A DNA stretch of 64,000 nt from JBEVJC01 sp040510375 (GCA_040510375.1 JBEVJC010000003.1:62001-126000); one strand, 5' to 3'. Positions 53,819 through 63,669 are shown, numbered from the stretch's first letter. Made by a program: numbers and translations. Notes: generated from the letters alone by a model not told the origin.

Positions 53819-54985
53819 ATGTTGATGCACGAAACAATGCGGTGGTTTGGTCCGCAGGATGCCGTTGGTTTAAAGGATATCCGCCAGGCGGGATGTGCCG
53901 GAGTGGTTACAGCGCTTCACCAGATTCCCGTTGGTGATGAATGGCCTGTAAAAGAAATCCGCAGGCGCAGGGATATGATCCACGCAGAGGGTATGACATG
54001 GACAGTAGTGGAGAGTTTACCGGTGAGTGATGATATCAAACGACAGAAAGGAGATTACCTCCGGCATATTGAAAATTATAAGTCGAGCCTGACCAACCTG
54101 GCATCAGCTGGCATCCGGGTAATTACTTATAATTTTATGCCGGTACTTGACTGGCTGCGAACGGATATCAGTTACACCTTGCCCACCGGTGCAAAGGCAT
54201 TGTATTTTGAACGTCTCGCTTTTGTTGCCTTTGATATTTTTATGCTGAAGAGACCTTCTGCTGAAAAGGATTACCCGGATTCGGAAATACAGGCCGCCCG
54301 GTTATGGATGGAGGAACATAGTGAAGAGGAGCAAAAACGTGTATTTCAGAATGCCCTCCTTGGATTGCCCGGAAGCGGCGGACGTTTTACAGCGGATGAG
54401 GTATTGGCTGCATTGAATTCCTATGAAGATATAAATGTGGAACTGTTAAAGGAACACCTGTTTTACTTTTTAAGGCAGGTGGTTCCTGTTGCAGAAAAAC
54501 TGGGACTGAGGATGGCGATTCACCCGGACGACCCGCCCTACGCGGTTCTTGGCCTGCCCCGGGTAGTAAGCACCGAAAAGGATTTACAGGAGATCGTTTA
54601 TTCCGTTCCTTCTCCTGCAAACGGGATATGTTATTGCACGGGTTCACTTGGGGCGCGACCTGATAACGATCTTACAGGGATCATCCATCGCCTGGGTGAA
54701 CATATCCATTTCCTTCATTTGCGGAATACAAAGAGGGATGGGTCAGGGAATTTTTTTGAAGCCGATCACCTGGCAGGCGATGCTGACATGTATGAGATCG
54801 TACAGCAATTACTGGCGTTGATGAAGCGACGTAATATTTCACTGCCCGTGAGGCCCGATCATGGTCACCAGATGCTCGATGATCTTCATAAAGAAACTTA
54901 TCCGGGTTATTCCTGTATCGGCAGGTTAAAAGGATTGGCGGAGCTTCGCGGCCTACAGTATGGTCTTTCGCGGATGACTATTTAG
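53819..54985 (+). CDS. uxuA: Mannonate dehydratase
   Basis: 388 aa. Typical UxuA start TMRWFGPQDAVGLKDIRQAGC, then EIRRRRDMI, VVESLPVSDDIK, TYNFMPVLDWLRTD, IHPDDPPY and FCLHLRN-like HFLHLRNTKRDGSG, with the late RPDHGHQMLDD block. These contain the conserved Asp, His and Cys (NGICYCTGSLG) residues of the metal site. It dehydrates D-mannonate to 2-keto-3-deoxygluconate. Its placement between xylA and xylB ties glucuronate side-chain use to xylose use. UxaC, KdgK and KdgA are not in the window. Confidence 0.97.
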   Translation: MLMHETMRWFGPQDAVGLKDIRQAGCAGVVTALHQIPVGDEWPVKEIRRRRDMIHAEGMTWTVVESLPVSDDIKRQKGDYLRHIENYKSSLTNLASAGIRVITYNFMPVLDWLRTDISYTLPTGAKALYFERLAFVAFDIFMLKRPSAEKDYPDSEIQAARLWMEEHSEEEQKRVFQNALLGLPGSGGRFTADEVLAALNSYEDINVELLKEHLFYFLRQVVPVAEKLGLRMAIHPDDPPYAVLGLPRVVSTEKDLQEIVYSVPSPANGICYCTGSLGARPDNDLTGIIHRLGEHIHFLHLRNTKRDGSGNFFEADHLAGDADMYEIVQQLLALMKRRNISLPVRPDHGHQMLDDLHKETYPGYSCIGRLKGLAELRGLQYGLSRMTI

Positions 54986-54999
54986 CGGTGGTCTTCGTG

Positions 55000-55011
55000 G
55001 CAACCGGTTAC
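55000..55011. promoter_or_regulatory. Weak operator-like site before xylB
   Basis: GCAACCGGTTAC matches the exact LacI motif at 10 of 12 positions and the palindromic consensus at 11 of 12. ACCGGTT is frequent in this genome, so chance is quite possible. Confidence 0.25.
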
Positions 55012-55058
55012 AATTTTTAAACATTTCCAATAATTGTATTGGATCCAAAACATCAGCG

Positions 55059-56567
55059 ATGTTATTATTAGGGATAGATCTTGGCACTTCTTCCATAAAG
55101 GTTTCTGTTGTGGATTCTGCCACACAGGAAACTGTGGCATCAGCACGTTATCCGGATACGGAAGTCGATATCATTTCTCCCCAATCGGGTTGGGCCGAAC
55201 AGAGTCCCGACCAATGGTGGGAAAATGTTAAACAAGCCATTCTCAAATGCCATAATACCGGAGGATATAATCCCCAGGATATAGCATCCATCGGTATTGC
55301 TTACCAGATGCATGGGTTGGTACTGGTGGACAAAGACCAGCATGTGCTTCGCAACTCGATTATCTGGTGCGACAGCCGCGCGGTGGAAATTGGTGAACGG
55401 GCTTTTGAAACAATCGGTACAGAATTCTGCCTTTCCCACCTGCTCAACTCCCCTGGTAATTTCACTGCCAGCAAACTTGCATGGGTAAAAGAAAATGAGC
55501 CCGGCATCTATGCAAAGATTCACAGGATAATGTTACCGGGTGATTTCATTGCCATGAAATTAACCGGTGAAATTGGCACAACTGTATCGGCATTGTCGGA
55601 AGGGATATTCTGGGATTTTAAAAATGACCAGCTTTCGGAGGAGCTCATGGATTATTTCGGATTTGATTCTTCCCTGATCCCGCCGGTGCGGCCGGTTTTT
55701 TCCCCTCATGGTTTTTTACGGGACACGGTGGCCTCCCGGTTATCATTGAAAAAAGGAATTCCTGTAGCTTATAAATCAGGCGACCAGCCAAACAATGCGC
55801 TTTCGCTGAATGTGCTGCAGCCCGGCGAGGTGGCCGCTACCGCCGGAACCTCGGGGGTTATCTATGGGGTGGCTGATGAACTCAGTTATGATAAACTATC
55901 CCGCATAAATAGTTTCGCCCATGTAAATCATTCTGCCGAAGAAAAACGGATCGGCATATTGTTATGTATAAACGGGGTAGGGATTTTTAACCGATGGATC
56001 AAAAATATAACGGGCGCCCATCTGGGTTATGAAGGACTCAATGACGCTGCTGCCAAAATACCAGTTGGTGCAGAAGGCCTGCTGGCTCTTCCTTTTGGCA
56101 ATGGTGCGGAGCGGATGCTGAACAACCAGATTGTCGGCGGTCAGTTTATGAATCTTGATTTCAATAATCATACAGGTGCGCATATGGTTCGTGCCGTACA
56201 GGAATCGATCGCCTTCTCTTTCCGGTATGGCCTGGATATCATGCGTGAAAATGGAATCAATCCTACAGTGATCCGCGCGGGTAGGAGTAATCTGTTCCTC
56301 AGTGATATTTTTACATCTGCCTTTGCCAGTGTAAACGATGTGGTGGTTGAATTTTATGAAGGGGACGGGAGCTTTGGCTCTGCAATTGGTGCCGGTATTG
56401 GCGGAGGGATTTATAAAGATGCCACTACTGCAACGGAATTGCGGAAACCAACAGGCAGTATTGAACCAACCGATACCGCCCGTTACAATGATCTGTATGT
56501 TCACTGGAAGCAACACCTGGAAGAGCAACTGCAAAAAACCAGTCAGGCCGAATGGCAGGTCAGCTGA
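55059..56567 (+). CDS. xylB: Xylulokinase (FGGY family)
   Basis: 502 aa. N-terminal ATP-binding motif LLGIDLGTSSIKVSVVD, QSPDQWWENVKQA, GIAYQMHGLVLVD and WCDSRAVEIG in the sugar-binding part, and GEVAATAGTSGVIYG plus VIRAGRSNLFLSDIF in the C-terminal domain. Phosphorylates D-xylulose to xylulose-5-phosphate. The His of the MHG motif matches xylulokinases rather than glycerol kinases. Its stop codon abuts the stop of the convergent deacetylase gene with no spacer. Confidence 0.96.
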   Translation: MLLLGIDLGTSSIKVSVVDSATQETVASARYPDTEVDIISPQSGWAEQSPDQWWENVKQAILKCHNTGGYNPQDIASIGIAYQMHGLVLVDKDQHVLRNSIIWCDSRAVEIGERAFETIGTEFCLSHLLNSPGNFTASKLAWVKENEPGIYAKIHRIMLPGDFIAMKLTGEIGTTVSALSEGIFWDFKNDQLSEELMDYFGFDSSLIPPVRPVFSPHGFLRDTVASRLSLKKGIPVAYKSGDQPNNALSLNVLQPGEVAATAGTSGVIYGVADELSYDKLSRINSFAHVNHSAEEKRIGILLCINGVGIFNRWIKNITGAHLGYEGLNDAAAKIPVGAEGLLALPFGNGAERMLNNQIVGGQFMNLDFNNHTGAHMVRAVQESIAFSFRYGLDIMRENGINPTVIRAGRSNLFLSDIFTSAFASVNDVVVEFYEGDGSFGSAIGAGIGGGIYKDATTATELRKPTGSIEPTDTARYNDLYVHWKQHLEEQLQKTSQAEWQVS

Positions 56568-57356
56568 TTACTTTTTAATAAACCTGACCACATCTACCAT
56601 CGGTGCCACCCAGATTTCCGCTTCATGAAGCCGGAGATATTCAACCAGTTGCCGGTGGGCTTCTTTTGATACGTTGAGGCTATAATCACTTCCTACGCCA
56701 TGGAACAGGAATACCAGTAATTTTTTTTCTTTGATTGCCCTGTTTACCAGTTCAATCATATAGGCGCCATCCTGTCCGGCTATAGAAAAGCAATTGATAT
56801 TATTGTAATGAATTATGGCGGGCGATTCCAGACCCGGTTTTACTCCCCTTGCCGCGAGGAACTGGTCCTGCACCAGCGGATAAATTGCTACCGTGTCAAT
56901 CTTTTCATCTCCACATGGATAAGCGAACGTTCGTTCCGGTTTTCCGTCAATCGCCTGCAGCAATGAGTTGGTGATGGTAATTTCCTTTATGGCCCGGTCC
57001 ACCGAATACTTACTCAGGTCCATTTCCGGGCTTAACCAGGATCTTCCCGGCAGGCGGCCATCGCAGGGATGGCGAAGCGTATGATTTCCCAATTCATGCC
57101 CCTTACCGGCGGCGATCCGCCAGGCCGGAATATTCCGGCCTACCACCGGCGACTCGCCGGTAAGATAAAATGTTGCCTGCAACCCGGCTGAATCAAGTGC
57201 GGGGATTACATAATCCAGGTGTTCCTGTAAGGCATCATCGTAGGTCAGCACCACTGCACATTTTTTTCCGTTCCAGTCGCCGGATTGCTGTGCATTTGTA
57301 ACCTGCATAGTAACTATCATCAGCATTCCTGAAGCAAATTTGAGTACGTGGCGCAT
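56568..57356 (-). CDS. Polysaccharide deacetylase (CE4, NodB-like), exported
   Basis: 262 aa. Signal peptide to VTNAQ at about residue 23. NodB motifs: VLTYDDALQEH (Asp40, Asp41) and GNHTLRHPCDG (His92, His96), then FAYPCGDEKID. The end has LLVFLFHGVGSDYSLNV with the final His. CE4 enzymes remove O- or N-acetyl groups from xylan, chitin or peptidoglycan; next to xylan genes an acetylxylan role is plausible, not shown. The gene is convergent with xylB with zero bases between stop codons. Confidence 0.88.
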   Translation of the reverse strand: MRHVLKFASGMLMIVTMQVTNAQQSGDWNGKKCAVVLTYDDALQEHLDYVIPALDSAGLQATFYLTGESPVVGRNIPAWRIAAGKGHELGNHTLRHPCDGRLPGRSWLSPEMDLSKYSVDRAIKEITITNSLLQAIDGKPERTFAYPCGDEKIDTVAIYPLVQDQFLAARGVKPGLESPAIIHYNNINCFSIAGQDGAYMIELVNRAIKEKKLLVFLFHGVGSDYSLNVSKEAHRQLVEYLRLHEAEIWVAPMVDVVRFIKK

Positions 57357-57871
57357 GTTTTTTTTATTTTTTTTAAAAAAAATTTCGGGACGGGTGCACT
57401 GGTTTACGGAAAGAATAATTCGTTTTCCCGATCGCAGTTAAACAGCGTTGGTGATAAACTGGACAACGACTGTTTTTCAAATAAACAAATGAATATAAGG
57501 ATTTAACGGAGATGGACATTTAGAAATCGTTTGCAGGATTATTTCATTATGGACAACAAAAAAAACAATCTGGACTACTAACTATAATTAATTTTTACCA
57601 AATAGAAAACAAATTTATTTTTTAAAAAATCAAATTCTAATTTGTTTCTAATCTTCCTCTAACATACATTTAACCTTTCTTCGGACAAAATATAGGGTTA
57701 TGTTTCTGCTATTTTTTTGTAAACAAGATGTAAAAAAAACTATGAATGATTGTCGTCCTGCCCCGCTGCAGGCGAAGGAGTAAATCAATGTATAACTAAA
57801 TAGCATCCGGTCCGTGACCCCAATGATCTTGCCGATCCATTTTCAATCAACACACACTAAACAATCTAAAC
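57357..57871. other. AT-rich divergent promoter region between deacetylase and SusC genes
   Basis: 515 bases with no gene. It holds several perfect AT palindromes: 57366-57383 (eight T then eight A, directly before the deacetylase start), 57617-57630 (ATTTTTTAAAAAAT) and 57631-57644 (CAAATT/AATTTG). A weak LacI-like site is at 57523-57534. No exact TAnnTTTG box was found. Confidence 0.6.
57523..57534. promoter_or_regulatory. Candidate third LacI-type operator
   Basis: GAAATCGTTTGC matches GCAATCGGTTGC at 10 of 12 positions and fits GCAAnCGnTTGC except for position 2. It lies in the gap shared by the deacetylase and the downstream SusC gene. Confidence 0.35.
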
Positions 57872-60800
57872 ATGAGGAAATTGACCAGCCTCGTGCTGCT
57901 ACTGCTATGCTATGCAGGAAGCTTTGCACAAGGCAGAACAATCACAGGAACTGTGACGGACAGCAAGGGAAACCCCGTTCCCTTCGCTTCTCTAAAATTC
58001 AGGAACTCAGTTAAAGGTGCATCTGCTGATGCAAAAGGGGTTTTCAGTTTACAGGTTGACAAGGAAGAAACAGTAATGGTTTCATCTACCGGTTATAACA
58101 TGGTGGAAGTTCCATTAACAGGTGTGACGGGAGAGTTGAACGTAAAACTTACCGAAAACACCGGTACAATGGATGAAGTTATCGTTACCGCGGGCGGGGT
58201 ACGCGCAAAGAGGAAGGAATTGGGTACGGCTGCAACGGTAGTCCGTGGTGAATCGATCACAGCAGGTAAACCAACGAATATCGCCAACGGGTTGCAGGGA
58301 AAGGTTGCCGGTCTGCAGATCAGCGGAACTGGTGGTGGTGTTAATCCGTCATACCGGATCGTGCTTCGCGGACAACGTTCATTGACTGGTAATAACCAGG
58401 CACTGGTAGTTCTGGATAACGTGGTGGTTCCGGGTAACGTACTTGGTAACCTCAATCCGGAAGATATCCAGGATGTGGTGGTTCTGAATGGTGGGGGAGC
58501 GGCTGCGCTCTATGGTTCACAGGCCTCAAATGGTGCAATCATTATCACAACTAAAAAAGGTAAGGCAGGGGTAAGTAGTATCTCGGTATCGAATACTACT
58601 ACTGTTGAACAGGTTGCTTTTTATCCAAAATTACAAAAACGCTTTGGCGCGGGTGGTTCGAATTATGGATATGATTCCAATGGACACCCTTATTACAGTC
58701 CAATCGAGAACCAGTCGTATGGAGCTCCGTACAACGGACAACTTCTTCCCCTGGGATCCCCGATTGAAGACGGAAGACAGGATTCAGCGATTTATGCATA
58801 CAATAAAGGGCATTTCGATTTCTGGGAGAAGGGAATTACCAATCAATCAGACTTCGGACTGACCAGCGGCGATCAGAACTCTACGTTCTATCTGGCCGGG
58901 CAATATGCCACCACGCAGGGTGTTACCCCGGGTGACAAATATAACCGGGCAACATTGCGGATTAACGGAACACGTAAGATCGGTAACTATGTTACTGTTG
59001 GTTACTCTTCTTCCTACACGCAGAACCGTTATGATATCACCAACAAGACAGGTGACATGTATATGAACCTGCTGAATATGCCGACCAGCATCGATGTTAC
59101 CCGCTACAAAAACTGGCGTACGGATCCTTTTGCCAGCCCGGACGGATATTACAATCCATGGTACCAGAATCCATATTTCACAGCTGATAACTATCGCGCA
59201 GCTACACGGAATGATTACCTGACAGGAAGTGTACAGGTTACCTTTACACCAGTCACCGGACTGGACTTCATTCTTCGCCAGGGTATTTCAACAAGGAATA
59301 GCTCGAACAAGAATACGGTAGGGGCATACAACTATTCCTATTATGCCGAACATACCCCTTCAAGCTCCAAGTCCGATATTGCCGCTTCAGTGGAAGACGG
59401 GTCGGTCTACCAGACCAATTTGCTGACGGATGCCCTTGTTCAGTACATAAAAAAGAAAGGGTCGTTCAGCCTGAACGCTATCGGCGGTGCACAGTGGATC
59501 CAGGATCAATCCAAAAACATGAACATATCTGCGAACGGACTGGTTGTTCCCGACCTGTACAACGTCGGTAATGGAGTAGGTTCTCCCGTGGTAAAAGAAC
59601 AAAACTATAAAGCACGTACTATTGGTCTGTATGGCCAGGTACAAATTGGATATAAAGACATCATTTTCCTGAAAGGAACGGGAAGGAATGACTGGGTTTC
59701 AATACTTAGCCCGGAAAACCGTTCATTCTTCTATCCGGGAGTGGACCTGTCATTCATCGCCAGCGATGCATTTGACTTTATCAAGGAAAGCCGCACTATC
59801 AGCTACTTTAAAATCCGTGGTGGATGGTCAAAAGTGGGTAATGTGAACCTTGGACAAAACTATGGTGCTTACGCGCTGAACTCAGTATTCACCCCGGCAA
59901 ACGGTTTTCCTTTTGGTGGCCTGCCCGGGTACACGGTGGGTAATAATCTCGTTTCGACAGACCTGAAACCGGAGATCACAAAGGGTTATGAAGTTGGATT
60001 CGACCTGAATTTGCTGAAAGACCGGTTTACTTCCAGCGTAACCTGGTTTAACAGCAAGACGGATGATCAGACCGTTCAGACAGGTATTTCGCAGACAACA
60101 GGATACAATATCCTGCTGACAAATACCGGCCAGACCCAGAGTCGCGGTGTGGAACTGACTGCTCATTATAATGTTTTGCGTAATGCAGACTGGAATGTCA
60201 ACGTGGGTGGTAACTGGTCATGGCTCGACAACAATGTCAATTTCCTGAAAGTTGGTCTCCCAAGATTACAACTGAGCCCGACCTATGCAGGTGAATCTTA
60301 TGCTGTACCAGGACAGGCATTCCCCGTACTGATGGGCTTTGATTATGTGCGTGATCCACAAGGTCGCGTGATCGTTGACGCTGTATCAGGTCTGCCTACA
60401 AAAACATCTTCTATTGTAAACCTGGGTAATGCTTCCCCTAAAAATAAGGGTGGGTTTGACGCAAGTGTAAGCTACAAGAATTTTAATCTGTCGGTCCTGG
60501 TTGAGTACCGCCTCGGTTACAAGATCTACAATTCAATGGGGCCAGAACTTGACTGGGCTGGAACCGGCTACCGCACAGCTATCTATAACCGTGAAAGTTT
60601 TGTATTCCCGAACTCGGTATATGAAGACCCCAACAAACCAGGTACCTATATCGAAAATACCAGTGTTGCTATCCTGAACGGTAACGGAAACGGTGGCGAA
60701 GGATTCTGGACAGAAGCGATTAACCGCGAAGTGACATCAAACTATGTTACCTCCGGGAACTTCTGGAAACTGCGCGAGGTTGCTCTTACCTACAATGTAC

Positions 60801-61012
60801 CGAAATCAGTTCTCAACAGGGCGAAATTTATCAAGGGCCTGACACTGAGTGTTCAGGGACGTAATCTTTTCCTGTGGATGGCGAAGGACAATCTTTACAC
60901 AGATCCTGAGTACAGCAATGGTGGTTCCGACAGCAACGCGGTTGGTGTTACCAGCCTCAACTCAGCGCCTCCTTCCCGTTTTTATGGAGGCACGGTTACT
61001 TTCAAGTTCTAG
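57872..61012 (+). CDS. SusC/RagA-family TonB-dependent transporter
   Basis: 1046 aa. Signal peptide to AGSFAQ, regulatory-like domain (~21-95), TonB-box-like region MDEVIVTAGGVRAKRKELG, plug with VLRGQRSLTGNNQALVVLDN and VVVLNGGGAAALYGSQASNGAI, barrel ending GGTVTFKF with terminal Phe. This sequence class (DEVIVTAGGV, ALYGSQASNGA) is typical of SusC proteins paired with SusD_2-type lipoproteins, as here. Substrate unknown. It may belong to a separate PUL that continues past the window end. Confidence 0.95.
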   Translation: MRKLTSLVLLLLCYAGSFAQGRTITGTVTDSKGNPVPFASLKFRNSVKGASADAKGVFSLQVDKEETVMVSSTGYNMVEVPLTGVTGELNVKLTENTGTMDEVIVTAGGVRAKRKELGTAATVVRGESITAGKPTNIANGLQGKVAGLQISGTGGGVNPSYRIVLRGQRSLTGNNQALVVLDNVVVPGNVLGNLNPEDIQDVVVLNGGGAAALYGSQASNGAIIITTKKGKAGVSSISVSNTTTVEQVAFYPKLQKRFGAGGSNYGYDSNGHPYYSPIENQSYGAPYNGQLLPLGSPIEDGRQDSAIYAYNKGHFDFWEKGITNQSDFGLTSGDQNSTFYLAGQYATTQGVTPGDKYNRATLRINGTRKIGNYVTVGYSSSYTQNRYDITNKTGDMYMNLLNMPTSIDVTRYKNWRTDPFASPDGYYNPWYQNPYFTADNYRAATRNDYLTGSVQVTFTPVTGLDFILRQGISTRNSSNKNTVGAYNYSYYAEHTPSSSKSDIAASVEDGSVYQTNLLTDALVQYIKKKGSFSLNAIGGAQWIQDQSKNMNISANGLVVPDLYNVGNGVGSPVVKEQNYKARTIGLYGQVQIGYKDIIFLKGTGRNDWVSILSPENRSFFYPGVDLSFIASDAFDFIKESRTISYFKIRGGWSKVGNVNLGQNYGAYALNSVFTPANGFPFGGLPGYTVGNNLVSTDLKPEITKGYEVGFDLNLLKDRFTSSVTWFNSKTDDQTVQTGISQTTGYNILLTNTGQTQSRGVELTAHYNVLRNADWNVNVGGNWSWLDNNVNFLKVGLPRLQLSPTYAGESYAVPGQAFPVLMGFDYVRDPQGRVIVDAVSGLPTKTSSIVNLGNASPKNKGGFDASVSYKNFNLSVLVEYRLGYKIYNSMGPELDWAGTGYRTAIYNRESFVFPNSVYEDPNKPGTYIENTSVAILNGNGNGGEGFWTEAINREVTSNYVTSGNFWKLREVALTYNVPKSVLNRAKFIKGLTLSVQGRNLFLWMAKDNLYTDPEYSNGGSDSNAVGVTSLNSAPPSRFYGGTVTFKF

Positions 61013-61079
61013 TTTGAAAATTATTGGCAACAGATCCTGACGGGCATAACTCCGTTATGGACTGATTAAATACAAAGAC

Positions 61080-62627
61080 ATGAAGAAATTACTTTTTATA
61101 TTTATTGCTGGCGTTGCCGTACTCGGTACCTCCTGCAAAAAGTATCTCGATATCAATAAAAATCCGAACGACGCCACCGACGTAATACCAAGTCTCGTAT
61201 TTCCACAGGCACAGGCTTTTACAGCCAACACGCTGAACAGTTTTAACAACTATGGATCGCAGACCGGTATTTATGTGGCAAACGCTGGAGGATATGGTGG
61301 TTTTGGAGAGGCTGTTACGTATAACTATACTACCACAAGCACCGGAATTTTCAACTCCTCCTATGACAATCTGGAAGACTACCAGTATGTGATTGACAGG
61401 ACGGATGGCGATTCGCTTGCTGCCAGATACAATGCAGCTGCCCGGATTATGAAGGCGTTCCATTTCCAACTATTGGTGGATGCATTTAATAATGTTCCTT
61501 ATTTCGATGCCCTTAAGGGTGATGCAGTTCTTACGCCAGCGTATGATGACGCTAAAGTCATCTACAAGGACCTGGTTGATGAACTGGATAAAGCAAAGGC
61601 GACTATCAAGGCCTCTACCGGAAAAATCGGTGTCGCCGATATGGGAAACACAGATATCATGTTCAACGGTGATATGACCCAATGGGTGAAGCTGGCCAAT
61701 ACAATCAAACTCCGTATTATTTTACGGGCCGGTGATAAGGTGACATTTTCAAACACCGATTTTACCGGAGGATTTCTTGAAACGGACGTTCTTATTGACC
61801 CGAAATATGTAAGGGACAACAACCGGCAGAATCCTTCCTGGAACCAGTGGGCGTACACTTCAACAGGTACTGTTGCAAACAAATCGTGGATGCCCTCCAG
61901 TTTTATTTTCGGTTTCTACAACGGAGAATCACTGATCGATGAAAGCCGCGGCAGAGCGACTTATTATAAATTCCCCGCCACAGGCAACAACCGGCTGGGC
62001 GTGGAAAATAATAACGTTCCTGCCAGTCCCGAAGGAAGTTTCTGGTATGCAGACAACAACCGTGAAGGGAAAAGTGCAGGTAACGCTACCGGTATCCTGA
62101 AGGGACCAGACGCACCCTACCCGCTGATGCTGGCAGCTGAAAGTTTCTTCCTGAGGGCTGAAGCTGCGCTTAAAGGCCTGACTACAGAAGACGAGACCAC
62201 CTTATTCGACCAGGGTCTTGTTGCTTCCTTTGCTTATACACTCAGCGGCCGTAAAAATTCACCTCCAGGCACTCCGGCAGACTCCGTTGCTGTATATAAA
62301 ACTGCCAACGCGGCAAGTTACCTGGTTAACTTTAACCTGGCTGCATCAGATGACCAGCGCCTGGAAGCAATCATTACGCAGAAATTCATCGCCAATAACT
62401 TTATCCGTGGTGAAGAAGCATGGAATGAATATCGCCGCACACGTTTTCCAAGGATCAATCCAAATGGAAATGGCTTTGAGACATTTGCCTCTTCGGTTTC
62501 TCAAAGTCCCCGTCCGGATAAATTACCAACCAGGATTCTTTATCCTATTACGGAAGGAAGTACCAACGGCGATCACGTACCACCCGGTATTTCTCCATTC
62601 ACCTCTCTTATTTTCTGGGCACAGTAA
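61080..62627 (+). CDS. SusD-like lipoprotein (SusD_2 type)
   Basis: 515 aa. Lipobox VLGTSC near residue 19. It opens CKKYLDINKNPNDATDVIPSLVFPQAQAF, a pattern of the SusD-like_2 family, with RIMKAFHFQLLVDAFNNVPYFDAL, LKGPDAPYPLMLAAESFFLRAEAALKG and IITQKFIANNFIRGEEAWNEYRRTRFP. Partner of the SusC gene 67 bases upstream. The C-terminus lacks the QNPGW-type end of the SusD/RagB members in this window. Confidence 0.93.
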   Translation: MKKLLFIFIAGVAVLGTSCKKYLDINKNPNDATDVIPSLVFPQAQAFTANTLNSFNNYGSQTGIYVANAGGYGGFGEAVTYNYTTTSTGIFNSSYDNLEDYQYVIDRTDGDSLAARYNAAARIMKAFHFQLLVDAFNNVPYFDALKGDAVLTPAYDDAKVIYKDLVDELDKAKATIKASTGKIGVADMGNTDIMFNGDMTQWVKLANTIKLRIILRAGDKVTFSNTDFTGGFLETDVLIDPKYVRDNNRQNPSWNQWAYTSTGTVANKSWMPSSFIFGFYNGESLIDESRGRATYYKFPATGNNRLGVENNNVPASPEGSFWYADNNREGKSAGNATGILKGPDAPYPLMLAAESFFLRAEAALKGLTTEDETTLFDQGLVASFAYTLSGRKNSPPGTPADSVAVYKTANAASYLVNFNLAASDDQRLEAIITQKFIANNFIRGEEAWNEYRRTRFPRINPNGNGFETFASSVSQSPRPDKLPTRILYPITEGSTNGDHVPPGISPFTSLIFWAQ

Positions 62628-62647
62628 TTCGTAAAAAAATAACCAAG

Positions 62648-63580
62648 ATGAAAAAATCAAAATATTATTTCCTATTGGCGCTTCCCGCGATGCTTTCCCT
62701 TACATCCTGCCTGAAAGAGCATGACGTGAACATCGGTGAAGACAATAAATCTGATAACGTTTTAATCCTGCAATTCATCCGCGACGGACTTACCAACACC
62801 AATTCAGGGTTGGCAAATTTTGACGGTGCATTGCTCAGCTATTCAGCTAAAAAAGACACGGCGATTGAAGTCCTCAATGTTGCCGTCAATGGTCCGAATG
62901 CCAACAAACGGGATATAGCGGTTACCGTTGCGGTTGATCCGACAAAAGCGCTGGACAATTTTGTAAATGATGAAATCAACTATGAAGTGTTGCCGGATTC
63001 GGTCTATCACCTGCTCAATACTTCGGTTGTTGTACCTGCCGGAGAACGCGTTGCCCATGTAAACCTGGTTGTCTATACAAAGAAAATCGATCCTAACAGG
63101 GAGTATATCCTGCCAGTAGTGATTTCCAAGGCAGATGGAATTAATATCAGCAGTAACTATGGAACGGTATACCTGCATAAAGTGGGTTGGCCTCTTGCCG
63201 GTACGTACGATATGAAGGGTAAAAGGTATAACTACAAGGGTACCAGAAACTACGCAGGCGGTGCGTTCCCTACCGATACTTTAAACACCAATCCGATGCC
63301 GGAAACCAAAAAGGCGACCCCCGAGGGAAAATGGAAGATTTCTATTGACTATGCAAACCTGGGTGGAAACAATTATCATTATAAACTTACTTTGGATCCA
63401 ACCAAACCGAATGAAGTACAGGTTGAGGCCGATTTCCTCAGTGCGGTTTCCAATTTTAAAGTTTGGGTACATACATATGACCCGGTAAACAGGGAGATTC
63501 ACCTGGTGACTTCTTACAACAACCAGCCAGATGGTTCTGGTGACGACCGGATTGTTGAAGAAATATTCACACTTCAGTAA
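62648..63580 (+). CDS. DUF1735-containing PUL lipoprotein
   Basis: 310 aa. Lipobox SLTSC near residue 19. Residues ~30-180 fit DUF1735: repeated strands with NYEVLPDSVYHLLNTSVVVPAGERVAHVNLVVY and REYILPVVISKADGINIS. The C-terminal ~120 residues (WPLAGTYDMKGKRYNYKGTRNY onwards) resemble the DUF4361-like lipocalin-type end seen in such proteins (weak). No catalytic site recognised; likely a surface glycan-binding partner. It starts 20 bases after SusD and is followed by a terminator. Confidence 0.85.
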   Translation: MKKSKYYFLLALPAMLSLTSCLKEHDVNIGEDNKSDNVLILQFIRDGLTNTNSGLANFDGALLSYSAKKDTAIEVLNVAVNGPNANKRDIAVTVAVDPTKALDNFVNDEINYEVLPDSVYHLLNTSVVVPAGERVAHVNLVVYTKKIDPNREYILPVVISKADGINISSNYGTVYLHKVGWPLAGTYDMKGKRYNYKGTRNYAGGAFPTDTLNTNPMPETKKATPEGKWKISIDYANLGGNNYHYKLTLDPTKPNEVQVEADFLSAVSNFKVWVHTYDPVNREIHLVTSYNNQPDGSGDDRIVEEIFTLQ

Positions 63581-63600
63581 ATTTTTTCACCAGAATATTG

Positions 63601-63640
63601 ATACGGGCCGCTTTCTTTCGGAAGCGGCCCGTATATTTAT
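63601..63640 (+). terminator. Rho-independent terminator after the DUF1735 gene
   Basis: ATACGGGCCGCTT at 63601-63613 pairs with AAGCGGCCCGTAT at 63622-63634, followed by ATTTATAT. The stem is very strong; the T-run is moderate. Confidence 0.85.
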
Positions 63641-63669
63641 ATCACCTTTTAAAACCACTACCTGCACCC

